Shown here: positions 1 to 7,702 of the stretch, in pieces
How the letters are laid out: each line of letters opens with the position of its first letter
How positions within the stretch are numbered: the stretch's first letter is position 1
Source of the DNA: Pandoraea anapnoica
GTDB taxonomy: Bacteria; Pseudomonadota; Gammaproteobacteria; Burkholderiales; Burkholderiaceae
Direction: 5' to 3'
DNA: 64,000 bases
NCBI RefSeq assembly: GCF_902459765.1
Contig: NZ_CABPSP010000004.1
Location: forward strand, 124,001 to 188,000
The notes under the pieces: model-generated
The model's database searches: none
Seen by the model: the letters and a program-made list of their open reading frames with translations, nothing else
What the model was told of the DNA's origin: nothing
Position numbers and translations under genes: made by a program

Positions 1-151
1 GATCGTGAAGTCGCGTGTCATGGGTGCCCGCTCGTACGGTCCCCACAACGCGCCAACCGCGCTTGACGAATTCGACGGCCATCGCATGCCCGAGGCCGCG
101 CGACGCGCCAACGAGCAAAATGGTGGGCACAGGGTCGATGGATGTCTGCAT
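1..151 (-). CDS. SDR family oxidoreductase, N-terminal part only
   Basis: The reading frame begins at an ATG at 151 with a good ribosome site (AAGGGAG, about 7 nt upstream) and runs off the left edge of the window. The visible 50 residues include a Rossmann nucleotide-binding stretch, ILLVGASRGLGHAMAVEF, with the glycine-rich pattern typical of short-chain dehydrogenases. Substrate cannot be told from this fragment. It is divergent from the LysR gene at 281, the usual layout of a LysR regulator and its target. Confidence 0.8.
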   Translation of the reverse strand, partial: MQTSIDPVPTILLVGASRGLGHAMAVEFVKRGWRVVGTVRAGTHDTRLHD

Positions 152-242
152 GGTGTTCTCCCTTGACTGGTTGATCTGATGAATTCTCCAGCTCAACATT
201 GGGTTGCACAATACGCCTCACCTGCAATCATCCTTTGCGTTT

Positions 243-255
243 GACGCCATGCGTC
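243..255. promoter_or_regulatory. Inverted repeat in the SDR/LysR divergent promoter region
   Basis: GACGC-CAT-GCGTC is a 5-bp inverted repeat, followed directly by the 8-bp palindrome GTCATGAC (253-260). It lies between the divergent SDR and LysR genes, where a LysR protein would be expected to bind. The functional assignment is inference; the arms are short. Confidence 0.35.
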
Positions 256-280
256 ATGACTTTTGGCTTATCCTGAGCGA

Positions 281-1207
281 ATGTCACGTATTGACCTCAA
301 TCTTCTGACTGCGCTGGATGCCCTGTTGAGCGAACGTAGCGTTACGAAAGCGGCTGAGCGCATGAAAATCAGTGTGTCCGCCATGAGCCGGACGCTCACA
401 CGCTTGCGCGCGACGACCGGTGACCGCCTGTTGTTGCAGGCAGGGAGAACGCTCGTGCTGACGCCCTACGCGGAGCGTTTGAGTCAACGCATTCCGGCAC
501 TGGCCCGCGAAGCCGAAGCGGTGCTGAGTCGGGCCGAATATCGATTTGATCCGGCCACGCTCGAACAGCGCTTCACGTTGCGAGCGGGAGAAGGGTTCAT
601 TGACTTGCTTGGCGCGGCGTTGGTGGAACGGATTCATAGTGCTGCGCCGGGCGTGCAGTTGCGCTTCGTGCCCAAGCCGGACTGGAATGCGCAGCCGCTG
701 AGGGAGGGTTTGATCGATCTGGAAATCGGCGTTGTCAAAGTGTCGGCACCGGAGGTACGCGCGCGTCGGCTCTTCCGCGACCGGTATGTCGGCGTGTGCC
801 GCAAGGGGCATCCGTTGCTGGGCCAGAAGCAGATCGCCATCGAGCGATGGCTGGCGTATGGCCATGTGATGGTTTCACGCACCGGCGACGCTGAAAACCC
901 AGTCGACGCGGCATTAGAAGTGAAAGAACGGAGGAGGGTGCTGCCCATCGTCGTCGCGTCGTACACGAGCGCGATGCAACTGGTGCGCCAATCGGACCTG
1001 CTCGCCGTCGTTCCCCAATCCTGTCTGGGGAATTCGCATTTGCCAAACTACGCAGCAGAACAGGGCTTGCAATCATTTTTCCTGCCAATCGAGACACCGG
1101 AATTCAACGTCTGCGCAATCTGGCACCCACGCCTCGATCATGAACATGCGCAGTGCTGGCTTCGCGCGCAGGTCATGGCGGTGTGCGCCGCGCTTTATCC
1201 GGGGTGA
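281..1207 (+). CDS. LysR family transcriptional regulator
   Basis: A 308-residue protein with an N-terminal winged helix-turn-helix (about residues 1-62, SVTKAAERMKISVSAMSRTL) followed by a LysR substrate-binding domain to about residue 300. Length is normal for the family. The ATG at 281 is chosen because the family consensus (MSRIDLNLL) begins there; an upstream TTG at 263 would add six residues. No strong ribosome site is seen. Its divergent neighbour is an SDR oxidoreductase, probably its target. The inducer is unknown. Confidence 0.85.
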   Translation: MSRIDLNLLTALDALLSERSVTKAAERMKISVSAMSRTLTRLRATTGDRLLLQAGRTLVLTPYAERLSQRIPALAREAEAVLSRAEYRFDPATLEQRFTLRAGEGFIDLLGAALVERIHSAAPGVQLRFVPKPDWNAQPLREGLIDLEIGVVKVSAPEVRARRLFRDRYVGVCRKGHPLLGQKQIAIERWLAYGHVMVSRTGDAENPVDAALEVKERRRVLPIVVASYTSAMQLVRQSDLLAVVPQSCLGNSHLPNYAAEQGLQSFFLPIETPEFNVCAIWHPRLDHEHAQCWLRAQVMAVCAALYPG

Positions 1208-1296
1208 GGAAAGGTGAGACGGGAAAAATCGAGATTCTGGCTCGGTTCGAGTACTAAGGTCATGCGATCTGATAGATTCTCCAGCTTCCGCATTTT

Positions 1297-1602
1297 TTGA
1301 ATGAACCCAGGCATTCTGTGACCGACTTTGATGAATCCATCCCTCCGTCTCGACGCATCTTTCGTCGTCGCTTCAGTGCGTCGCGAATAGCTGAGATCGC
1401 GTTTGGCTGGCTAGCTAAAGGCACGATGATTGTGGTGGCGATTGCAGTAGTCGTGCTGTCAGTGTTTTCCGACGGAGCCGGAATGACGAGCTTGCCATCG
1501 ACACGACGTCAGTGGCTGACCCTGGCACTCATCCTTGCCGTGGTGATTGCCGGTGTCGTTGTCTACTGCCACTACTTCCCAGCGTCGCCTGCATCGCCGT
1601 AG
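1297..1602 (+). CDS. Small hypothetical protein with two membrane segments
   Basis: A 101-residue frame starting at TTG 1297; GTG 1318 is an alternative start. The N-terminal third is polar and arginine rich, then two hydrophobic segments follow (about residues 41-58 and 74-92), suggesting a small inner-membrane protein with a short polar loop. No family is recognised. The start is unsure because neither candidate has a convincing ribosome site. Confidence 0.45.
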   Translation: MNEPRHSVTDFDESIPPSRRIFRRRFSASRIAEIAFGWLAKGTMIVVAIAVVVLSVFSDGAGMTSLPSTRRQWLTLALILAVVIAGVVVYCHYFPASPASP

Positions 1603-1658
1603 TCCACCTGAAGTGTCAGGCATCATTGGAGCAAGCGGATGATGTCGTTGGCGATTGA

Positions 1659-2384
1659 TCATGCAAACCCTGCTCCGACATTGCCATCACCGACGCGATT
1701 TCCCTCTCGCAACCCGCGGTCCGGCGGCTCTGCCCGGTTTGTACGGGCGCGTTTCTGCTGGCGGCCGCCGGGGTGCTTGACGGACGTCGCGCGACGACTC
1801 ACTGGGGGCGCTGCGATGCACTTCAGGCCGCCTAGCCAAACATCGACGTTCAAACGACGCCGATCTTCGTCAATGACGGCAACGTCTGGACGTCGGCAGG
1901 CGTCACGGCAGGCATCGATCTCGCGCTGGCGCTTGTCGAGAGCGACTGCGGCTACGACGTCGCGGCTTCGGTTGCGAAGAAATTGGTGGTTTATCTGAGA
2001 CGACCGGGAGGAACGGCGCAATTCAGTGAAACACTGCTGATGCAGGAAAGCGCTGACGCACAGGCGTTTTCAGGGCTGATGACCAAGGTTTCCGTTAACC
2101 CGAATAAGCGGTGGAGCGTGGAAGAATTGGCCGCGGAAATGGGCCGGACGTCGCAAACGTTTCAGCGACGCTTCAAGCTGGCGATGGGGTGTTCACCGTA
2201 CGCTGCGGTACAGGATGTACGGCTTTCGCGAGCCCGATTGATGATCGAGACGAGAACCGGCGGCATTTCATTGATCGCGGACCGATGTGGATTCACGTCG
2301 GAGGAGCGAATGCGCCGGGCCTTCCAACGGAAATTCGGACTGCCGCCTGCGGCGTTTCGGAGTCATTTTGGGATTGAGGGGTGA
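1659..2384 (+). pseudogene. GlxA-like AraC family regulator, broken
   Basis: The frame at 1659-2384 encodes the family-typical [22 protein letters not shown], then LVVYLRRPGGTAQFSETLL, then the AraC helix-turn-helix region ending at 2384. An in-frame TAG at 1833-1835 interrupts it, exactly where relatives carry a tyrosine or phenylalanine before the proline of a conserved stretch, so one TAC/TAT to TAG change explains it. The N-terminal half of the DJ-1/PfpI-like domain is also missing: an in-frame TGA lies at 1656. The downstream part (from TTG 1983) could still yield a free DNA-binding domain, but a functional regulator is unlikely. Confidence 0.8.
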
Positions 2385-2387
2385 GTC

Positions 2388-2636
2388 ATGCGACTTTCAT
2401 TACACTGCGTGCTTGCGACGACTTTGATGACAGCCGTCACAAGCGGTTTTGCCGCTCTCCCACCGAAATATCTTGGGATCAAGGATTTCGACAAATGTCT
2501 TGCGGACAAGCCAGTCGACACATACAGGGCATGGTGCATACCTGCCAGGAAGCCCAAAGACTGTCCGAGGTCGAGCTGGAAGCAGTTACGTTCGTTGAGC
2601 GGCCAGGATCGCATCCCCCGATGTTCGGAAAAGTGA
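2388..2636 (+). CDS. Small secreted hypothetical protein
   Basis: An 82-residue protein with a signal peptide at residues 1-22 (hydrophobic core, cleavage probably after Ala22 or Ala23). The mature part is basic and has four cysteines (37, 50, 59, 79), which could form two disulfides in the periplasm. GGGGTGAG precedes the ATG. It begins 3 nt after the broken regulator ends. No family recognised; function unknown. Confidence 0.6.
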   Translation: MRLSLHCVLATTLMTAVTSGFAALPPKYLGIKDFDKCLADKPVDTYRAWCIPARKPKDCPRSSWKQLRSLSGQDRIPRCSEK

Positions 2637-2672
2637 TTGCTGTATTTAAAAATATTTGGATAGGAAGGCACC

Positions 2673-2930
2673 ATGACCAAGAAGAGCGATGAACAAGTTC
2701 AGGCTGAAATCGGCGCGTTGACCGAATTGCTGCCGCAACTTCCACAGCGCGCACGCCACGCGGTTGATGCCGCCCTGGAAGTGCTGAGAGACGACCTGTC
2801 GGACGACGCGGTCTACGAGAAGTTCGAGGAAGGGACTGAGGAGTTTGAGGACGCATTGACAGCGTGCATGTGGCGCGACGGCGTCTCGGGCAGCGAGGCG
2901 CTCTCGGCTCAATATCGTCAGCTTATCTAA
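2673..2930 (+). CDS. Small acidic hypothetical protein
   Basis: An 85-residue, strongly acidic, mostly helical cytoplasmic protein. AGGAAGG lies 5 nt upstream of the ATG at 2673. Middle residues 40-62 are rich in Asp and Glu. No domain is recognised. It is followed by a convergent hydrolase gene on the other strand, so it may end a short transcription unit with the secreted protein at 2388. Confidence 0.6.
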   Translation: MTKKSDEQVQAEIGALTELLPQLPQRARHAVDAALEVLRDDLSDDAVYEKFEEGTEEFEDALTACMWRDGVSGSEALSAQYRQLI

Positions 2931-2999
2931 CAGGAGCGTTGGCTACGTCGTCCAATGGGTGCTTCGGGCTGCCCCCGATTGCATCGAACGGCGCCAACC

Positions 3000-3809
3000 T
3001 CAGGACTCAGCGACAGCGTGATACGCAAACGCCCCATCACGTTCGGTGACGCGTCCAATGCCGGGAAAGTCGAGATGCGCCCCGGCCACATAAAGATTCG
3101 GTTGCGTCTGACGCTGAAGCAGTGATTTGCGCGATGCCACCGCCTTGGCCTGGTCGTCGTCATACTCCCAGGCGATGTCCGGATGGAAGAACTGGACGGA
3201 AGGCACGTGAATGAGATCGCCCCAAGCCAGCAATCGGCCCGCGCTGCTTGTCGCTTCGTAGGCGGTATGGCCGAGAGAGTGCCCGACTGCACGGACCGCC
3301 GAAATGCTATTCGTGATGCGCGCGCCGTCTTCAACCACGCACACGCGGCTGCGCAGCGGTGCGAGCCGTCCAGTGAAAACGGATGTCTCCTCCTTGGCAA
3401 CGAACACCTGCTTGAGCATTGGGAAGGCTTCCGAGCCGTCAGGCGCGACCAGTCCATTGACATGGTCTTCATGGGTGTGGGTCAACGCCACGTGCGACAC
3501 CGAGTTTCGCGCCACACCGGCCTCTTGCAGACCGTCCAGAAGCGAGCCCATCGTGTCGTGCCAAGTGTTCGATGCGCCGGTGTCCACTAGGACAGAGATG
3601 TCTTTGTCGATGATCAGAAACGCATTGACCGACAAGCGTAGTTGCCCGTCGACAAGCCTCAGGCCGATCGGTGACGCGCTGAGAAGAGCCCCTGTAGCCG
3701 TGCGCAGGCGAGTCGGCGGCATGTCGACATATCCGTCGCGAAGCGCAATGACTTGTAGCTCACCAAAGTCGAACGACGCGTAGTTCCGTCCCTGCGATTT
3801 GAGCCTCAT
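3000..3809 (-). CDS. MBL-fold metallo-hydrolase
   Basis: A 269-residue metallo-beta-lactamase-fold protein. The dinuclear zinc motif H-T-H-E-D-H is at residues 111-116, with later histidine ligands in GHSLGHT and AGAHLDFPG. The start at 3809 is preferred over an upstream ATG at 3923 because AGGAAA lies 6 nt before it and the conserved domain begins soon after. The protein resembles the broad AttM/quorum-quenching-like branch of hydrolases, but the substrate cannot be read from sequence. Confidence 0.85.
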   Translation of the reverse strand: MRLKSQGRNYASFDFGELQVIALRDGYVDMPPTRLRTATGALLSASPIGLRLVDGQLRLSVNAFLIIDKDISVLVDTGASNTWHDTMGSLLDGLQEAGVARNSVSHVALTHTHEDHVNGLVAPDGSEAFPMLKQVFVAKEETSVFTGRLAPLRSRVCVVEDGARITNSISAVRAVGHSLGHTAYEATSSAGRLLAWGDLIHVPSVQFFHPDIAWEYDDDQAKAVASRKSLLQRQTQPNLYVAGAHLDFPGIGRVTERDGAFAYHAVAES

Positions 3810-3892
3810 TGGTTTCCTGTGAGCGGAGGATCGAAAAAGTACAACACGCTTTCCCGCTGCAACCTGGTATGAGAGGGTACCCGGACTGCTAT

Positions 3893-4186
3893 CTATTTGC
3901 CAGGAAGACGTGTCGATTTCCATCGAAAGTGCCCACTACGCAGCAGAACCGGGGCACCATGACACAGCAGTAGATAGTGTTCGGCGGTCTTTTCAATCGA
4001 AGCCCTGTGCGCCTTGAAGGCAACGATCAGATCATCAACATGGCACGACTTTGCCTCGAAATGATCTTCCAGTGCTTCAGCTGAGATCGCACAAACAATT
4101 CGCTTACGCTCACAGTCCACCACGAACTCGATGGACATGTCGTCTGCGTTATAGGCTGGCGCGACGTGCGGGAATTCAATCTTCAC
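3893..4186 (-). CDS. DUF1488 family protein
   Basis: A protein of about 97 residues matching the DUF1488 pattern: an N-terminal IEFP segment, a central ISAEALEDHF stretch and a C-terminal helix. The GTG at 4186 is taken as start because GAGGGCGAG stands just upstream; ATG 4204 would add six residues. It overlaps the end of the beta-CASP gene by 11 bp, so the two are co-transcribed and probably translationally coupled. No biochemical function is established for DUF1488. Confidence 0.65.
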   Translation of the reverse strand: MKIEFPHVAPAYNADDMSIEFVVDCERKRIVCAISAEALEDHFEAKSCHVDDLIVAFKAHRASIEKTAEHYLLLCHGAPVLLRSGHFRWKSTRLPGK

Positions 4187-5591
4187 GATGCTCGCCCTCT
4201 TCATGAGAATCGCCGTTTCGAGCACTTGTGCTCGGATCCAGACAAACGCTTTCCATTGGCTCCACCACCTTACAGGGCCATCCAAATCGATCGGCAATGC
4301 GTCTGCGTAAGCTGTCGGCTGCGGCAGGCTCGCCGTGATTCAGAAAGATGCCACCCACCGGTTTGTGAAACTTCGAAAGCCAGTTCAATGTTTCGCCATA
4401 GTCTGCGTGAGCAGAGAGCGTGTCGAGTTGAACGACCTCCGCGTTGACGTGAACGTAATCACCAAATATCTTGACTTCGCTCCCGCCGTTCACCATGGTC
4501 GAGCCACGCGTACCCGGCGCCTGAAACCCGGTGAAGAGCACGGTGTTTCGCCAGTTGCCGCTCATCGCCTTGAGATGATGCAAGACACGCCCTCCCGTGG
4601 CCATTCCACTGCCCGCGATGATGATGGCAGGCATCGCGCGCGTGTCCAGCCATTTGGACTGATCGACGCTCGTGACGAACGTGGCTGCGTTGCACATTTG
4701 CGCACACTCCAAGGCGCTCAATCGCTGGTCGGCAAGATGTGACGAGTAGGTTTTCGTCACGCTGATCGCCATCGGACTGTCCAGATAGACGGGCACATCG
4801 GGCATCTCTCCGGCTGATTTCAGCCGGGCAATCCAGTAAAGCAGGCTTTGCACCCGTCCAACGGCAAACGCAGGGACAATGACGCTCCCCCCGCGCGCAA
4901 ACGTCCGGTGCAGTATCTCCGCCAACTGAGCCCCGGGATCGGTGCGGTCGTGCAGACGATCCCCGTATGTGGACTCAAGGACGAGCAAATCCGGCGTTTC
5001 GGGATTGGCCGGTGCGGGCATGATCGGATCGTCCGTGCGACCAAGATCGCCCGAGAAGAGAATCCTCCTCCCGTCGACATCCACCTGTGCCATCGCGGCC
5101 CCAAGGATGTGCCCCGCATGCCAGAAGGTCACCTGAACTCCCGGGCAGACCTCAAACGGGGTGTCGAACGCCTGCGGCGTCAGCCGCTCAATCGCTCGCC
5201 GGGCATCGTCCGTCGTGAAAAGCGGCAGTGCAGGGTGGTGTTTCGACTTGCCGTGACGGTTCAGGAAGTCGGCTTCCTCCTCTTCAAGATGCGCACTGTC
5301 GAGCAACAGAATCTCGCATAAATCTCGTGTCGCGGGCGTGCAATAGACTGGCCCGGCATACCCTTGGCGAACGAGCACCGGAAGATAGCCACTGTGGTCA
5401 ATATGGGCGTGTGTCAGCACAACCGCATCTAGACCTCGGACATTGAACGGTGGGGGCGCCCAATTGCGGTTGCGTAGATTCTTGACGCCTTGAAACAGGC
5501 CGCAATCCACCAGCACATTCCTGTCTGCGATGCGAAGTAACGTCTTCGAGCCGGTCACCGTGCCCGCAGCACCGACGAAACACAACTCCAT
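4176..5591 (-). CDS. Beta-CASP metallo-beta-lactamase RNase-like protein
   Basis: A 471-residue protein with an N-terminal metallo-beta-lactamase domain (HAHIDH motif at residues 61-66) and an inserted beta-CASP domain: GDLGRTDDPI, LVLESTYGDR, then the C-terminal SAHAD and NHGEPAA motifs that mark CPSF73-like RNA nucleases. Such proteins process or degrade RNA in the cytoplasm. AGAGGT lies 7 nt before the ATG. It is the first gene of a unit with the DUF1488 gene and is divergent from the universal stress gene at 5832. The FNR box at 5689 lies in that shared region, so oxygen control is plausible. Confidence 0.88.
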   Translation of the reverse strand: MELCFVGAAGTVTGSKTLLRIADRNVLVDCGLFQGVKNLRNRNWAPPPFNVRGLDAVVLTHAHIDHSGYLPVLVRQGYAGPVYCTPATRDLCEILLLDSAHLEEEEADFLNRHGKSKHHPALPLFTTDDARRAIERLTPQAFDTPFEVCPGVQVTFWHAGHILGAAMAQVDVDGRRILFSGDLGRTDDPIMPAPANPETPDLLVLESTYGDRLHDRTDPGAQLAEILHRTFARGGSVIVPAFAVGRVQSLLYWIARLKSAGEMPDVPVYLDSPMAISVTKTYSSHLADQRLSALECAQMCNAATFVTSVDQSKWLDTRAMPAIIIAGSGMATGGRVLHHLKAMSGNWRNTVLFTGFQAPGTRGSTMVNGGSEVKIFGDYVHVNAEVVQLDTLSAHADYGETLNWLSKFHKPVGGIFLNHGEPAAADSLRRRIADRFGWPCKVVEPMESVCLDPSTSARNGDSHEEGEHRED

Positions 5592-5641
5592 GAAGGCACC
5601 TCTCGCGTCGACTCGGCAACGGAATGCCGCCGGGCAATCAA

Positions 5642-5647
5642 AGCATA
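5642..5647 (-). promoter_or_regulatory. Predicted -10 element for the beta-CASP gene
   Basis: TATGCT read on the minus strand. Its last base lies 53.5 nt from the centre of the FNR box at 5689-5702, placing the box near -60, a class I activator position. The opposite promoter has TACCGT (5744-5749) at exactly the same distance. Both are by-eye calls. Confidence 0.4.
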
Positions 5648-5688
5648 GTCGTCAGGTACTTGGAGTCACGATTTCAGAACCTGTCACG

Positions 5689-5702
5689 TTGACGTGCGTC
5701 AA
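5689..5702. promoter_or_regulatory. FNR/Anr box (TTGACGTGCGTCAA)
   Basis: A perfect palindrome apart from its 4-nt centre, matching the FNR-family consensus TTGAY-N4-RTCAA. It lies between the divergent beta-CASP gene (minus) and universal stress gene (plus). Candidate -10 hexamers lie at equal distance on both sides, so one bound dimer could activate both. The window encodes a matching FNR regulator at 7703. Confidence 0.8.
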
Positions 5703-5831
5703 GGAGGTGACACATGCCAGTTCACGCTCAGGCGGGGTTGGACTACCGTCTAATCGCAACGTTGACCGTCGCCGCGTAGATCGACACCTGCGGCACAGTC
5801 CGAACGAGTCAAACTCAGCGAGGACGACACA

Positions 5832-6335
5832 ATGTCTCATCGAATCCTGCTCGCCATTGACGGCAGCGAAACCTCATGGCAAGCCTTACGCGAAACGATC
5901 CGATTCGCCATGCCAGATGACGTCGTCAGAGTCGTCAACGTCATCGACGATCCGTTCGCCCACTATCAATCCGCGTTTTCTTCATACATCGACCTCGAAG
6001 CCGTGCGGGAGGCGTTGATCGCGGAAAGCCAAGCGACGTTGAGCAATGCCTACAAGCGGCTGCATGAAGAAGGTATTCAGACGGATACCCGCTCCATCGA
6101 TTTACGCACGTGGGGCGGCACGATCGCCGGCGCCATTATTCGCGAAGCCCGACGTTGGCAAACCGACCTCCTGGTCCTTGGCACGCATGGACGCAAGGGC
6201 GTTCGCCGCATGCTGCTCGGCAGTGTGGCCGAGCAAGTCCTGCGGCACTCGCATCGCCCTGTCATGCTGGTCAAGGAATCCACGACGCTGCCTACGGGGG
6301 CGGCCAGCGTACCGACTGCTGTCCCGGAGAACTGA
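5832..6335 (+). CDS. Universal stress protein (single domain)
   Basis: A 167-residue UspA-fold protein. It begins with ILLAIDGS, the family's first strand, and carries the ATP-binding signature GTHGRKGVRRMLLGSVAE near residues 117-134 (G-x2-G-x9-G-S). GAGGA lies upstream of the ATG. It is followed 4 nt later by a second Usp gene, so the two form one unit downstream of the FNR box at 5689. A role in survival under oxygen limitation is inferred from that box. Confidence 0.92.
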   Translation: MSHRILLAIDGSETSWQALRETIRFAMPDDVVRVVNVIDDPFAHYQSAFSSYIDLEAVREALIAESQATLSNAYKRLHEEGIQTDTRSIDLRTWGGTIAGAIIREARRWQTDLLVLGTHGRKGVRRMLLGSVAEQVLRHSHRPVMLVKESTTLPTGAASVPTAVPEN

Positions 6336-6339
6336 CACC

Positions 6340-6807
6340 ATGTATGAACTAATCCTGGTTGCCATCGATGGCAGCCCCACGGCGGACACCGCCTTCGACT
6401 ACGCGCTGTCGCTTGCGAAAGCGCGTAAGGCGAAATTGCACGTGTTGTTTGTCGTCGATATTCCGGTGGCCTATATCAGCGACGCGGATCCGTTTCCCTT
6501 CATCGAAGCGTTGCGAATTCAGGGGAACAGCATCCGGGAACAAGCCACGAAGCGCCTGAACGACGAGAAGGTCGCGGGCGACGTGGAGATCCGTGAGCTC
6601 CTGCCGCTCGGTGGCGATGTCGCGTTTCAGATCAACGCCGCAGCGGAAGAATGTCAGGCCGACCTGATTGTGATCGGAACCCATGGTCGGCGCGGCGTGC
6701 GACGTCTGACACTGGGCAGCGTGGCGGAAAACTGCGCCCGGCAGGCGCAGCGGCCAGTCATTCTCATCCCGCCGCCAGGAACGGAGGAATCCGTCGAAGT
6801 GTTGTAA
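6340..6807 (+). CDS. Universal stress protein (single domain)
   Basis: A 155-residue UspA-family protein, start ATG 6340 with GGAG 10 nt upstream. It has the strand LVAIDGS at the N-terminus and the nucleotide-binding signature GTHGRRGVRRLTLGSVAE near the C-terminus. The gap to the preceding Usp gene is only 4 nt, so it is second in the FNR-controlled operon and may form a heterodimer with its neighbour. Confidence 0.92.
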   Translation: MYELILVAIDGSPTADTAFDYALSLAKARKAKLHVLFVVDIPVAYISDADPFPFIEALRIQGNSIREQATKRLNDEKVAGDVEIRELLPLGGDVAFQINAAAEECQADLIVIGTHGRRGVRRLTLGSVAENCARQAQRPVILIPPPGTEESVEVL

Positions 6808-6920
6808 TTCGCCAGTGTGCGAAGACTTGCGCTGCCCGGGAGTCGCGCGTGTAGAATCGACTTCATGGGTGTCCGGGCATGGACATCCTGAGACGATGTA
6901 CACGATCCAAAGGCGGACGC

Positions 6921-7559
6921 ATGATTCGCATCATCGTGACAGACGACCACACGCTGGTACGTGCCGGACTGCAACGCATTCTGGCAGGCACCGGCGATAT
7001 CGAAATCGTTGGGGAAGCCTCGAACGGCGCGCAAGCGCTGGCGCTGCTGGCGGATACGCCGTGCGATGTCCTGTTGCTCGATCTGTCGATGCCCGGGCGC
7101 AGCGGCATCGACCTCATTGGGCAGATCAAGGCGTCGTTTCCCCATCTGACCATTCTTGTCCTCACGATGCACGGCGAAGAGCAGTACGCAGTGAGAGCGC
7201 TCAAGGCCGGGGCAGCAGGCTATCTGACAAAAGAGAGTGCGCCGAACGAACTGGTGAGCGCCGTACGCAAAGTCCATGACGGTGGCGTTTACCTGAGCCC
7301 CTCAATGGCGGAGCGAATCGCCCGGGATCTGTCGTCTGCGACCATCGAAGGCCCGAGTTTCCGTCGCCTGTCCGACCGCGAGTTCGATGTATTCCTGATG
7401 CTCGCCCGAGGTCTGACATTGGGTGACATTGCTGGCCGCCTTTGCGTGAGTGCCAAAACGGTCAGCACGTACAAGGCGCGTATCCTGCAAAAGCTTCAAC
7501 TCAAGAGCCAGACCGATCTGGCGCATTACGCCATCCGCCACGATCTGCTGCGCGACTAA
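6921..7559 (+). CDS. NarL/FixJ-type response regulator
   Basis: A 212-residue two-domain regulator. The receiver domain has acidic residues D8/D9, the phospho-acceptor D54 in LLLDLSMPG, and a conserved lysine in GYLTKES. The C-terminal LuxR-type helix-turn-helix includes LTLGDIAGRLCVSAKTVSTY. The ATG at 6921 follows AAGGCGG; an in-frame ATG at 6879 would add an atypical N-terminus. The histidine kinase at 9530-11512 is of the matching HisKA_3 class and is the likely partner, although two genes and a strand switch separate them. Confidence 0.9.
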   Translation: MIRIIVTDDHTLVRAGLQRILAGTGDIEIVGEASNGAQALALLADTPCDVLLLDLSMPGRSGIDLIGQIKASFPHLTILVLTMHGEEQYAVRALKAGAAGYLTKESAPNELVSAVRKVHDGGVYLSPSMAERIARDLSSATIEGPSFRRLSDREFDVFLMLARGLTLGDIAGRLCVSAKTVSTYKARILQKLQLKSQTDLAHYAIRHDLLRD

Positions 7560-7597
7560 CGCTGAGGCACGCGTTGTAGTCCTTTGCCTACAGGCTG

Positions 7598-7615
7598 TCA
7601 TGTCGGCTGACATGA
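7598..7615. promoter_or_regulatory. 18-bp inverted repeat upstream of the FNR gene
   Basis: TCATGTC-GGCT-GACATGA has perfect 7-bp arms and lies about 90 nt upstream of the FNR-family start. It does not match the FNR consensus, so it may be an operator for another regulator, such as the response regulator encoded immediately upstream. Its role is inference. Confidence 0.4.
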
Positions 7616-7702
7616 GATCGCGCCCGTCGCTTATTTTTTTTCCCCACTTCATCTCCGATACTTCAGACGTGATGACACGATGCTGAATTGCCGGAGTTTG
7701 CC

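Noticed and set aside
243-260. Possible FNR box before LysR (TTGACGCCATGCGTCATGA)
   Set aside because: The half-sites are too far apart and the right one is not TCAA; it is listed only as a short inverted repeat.
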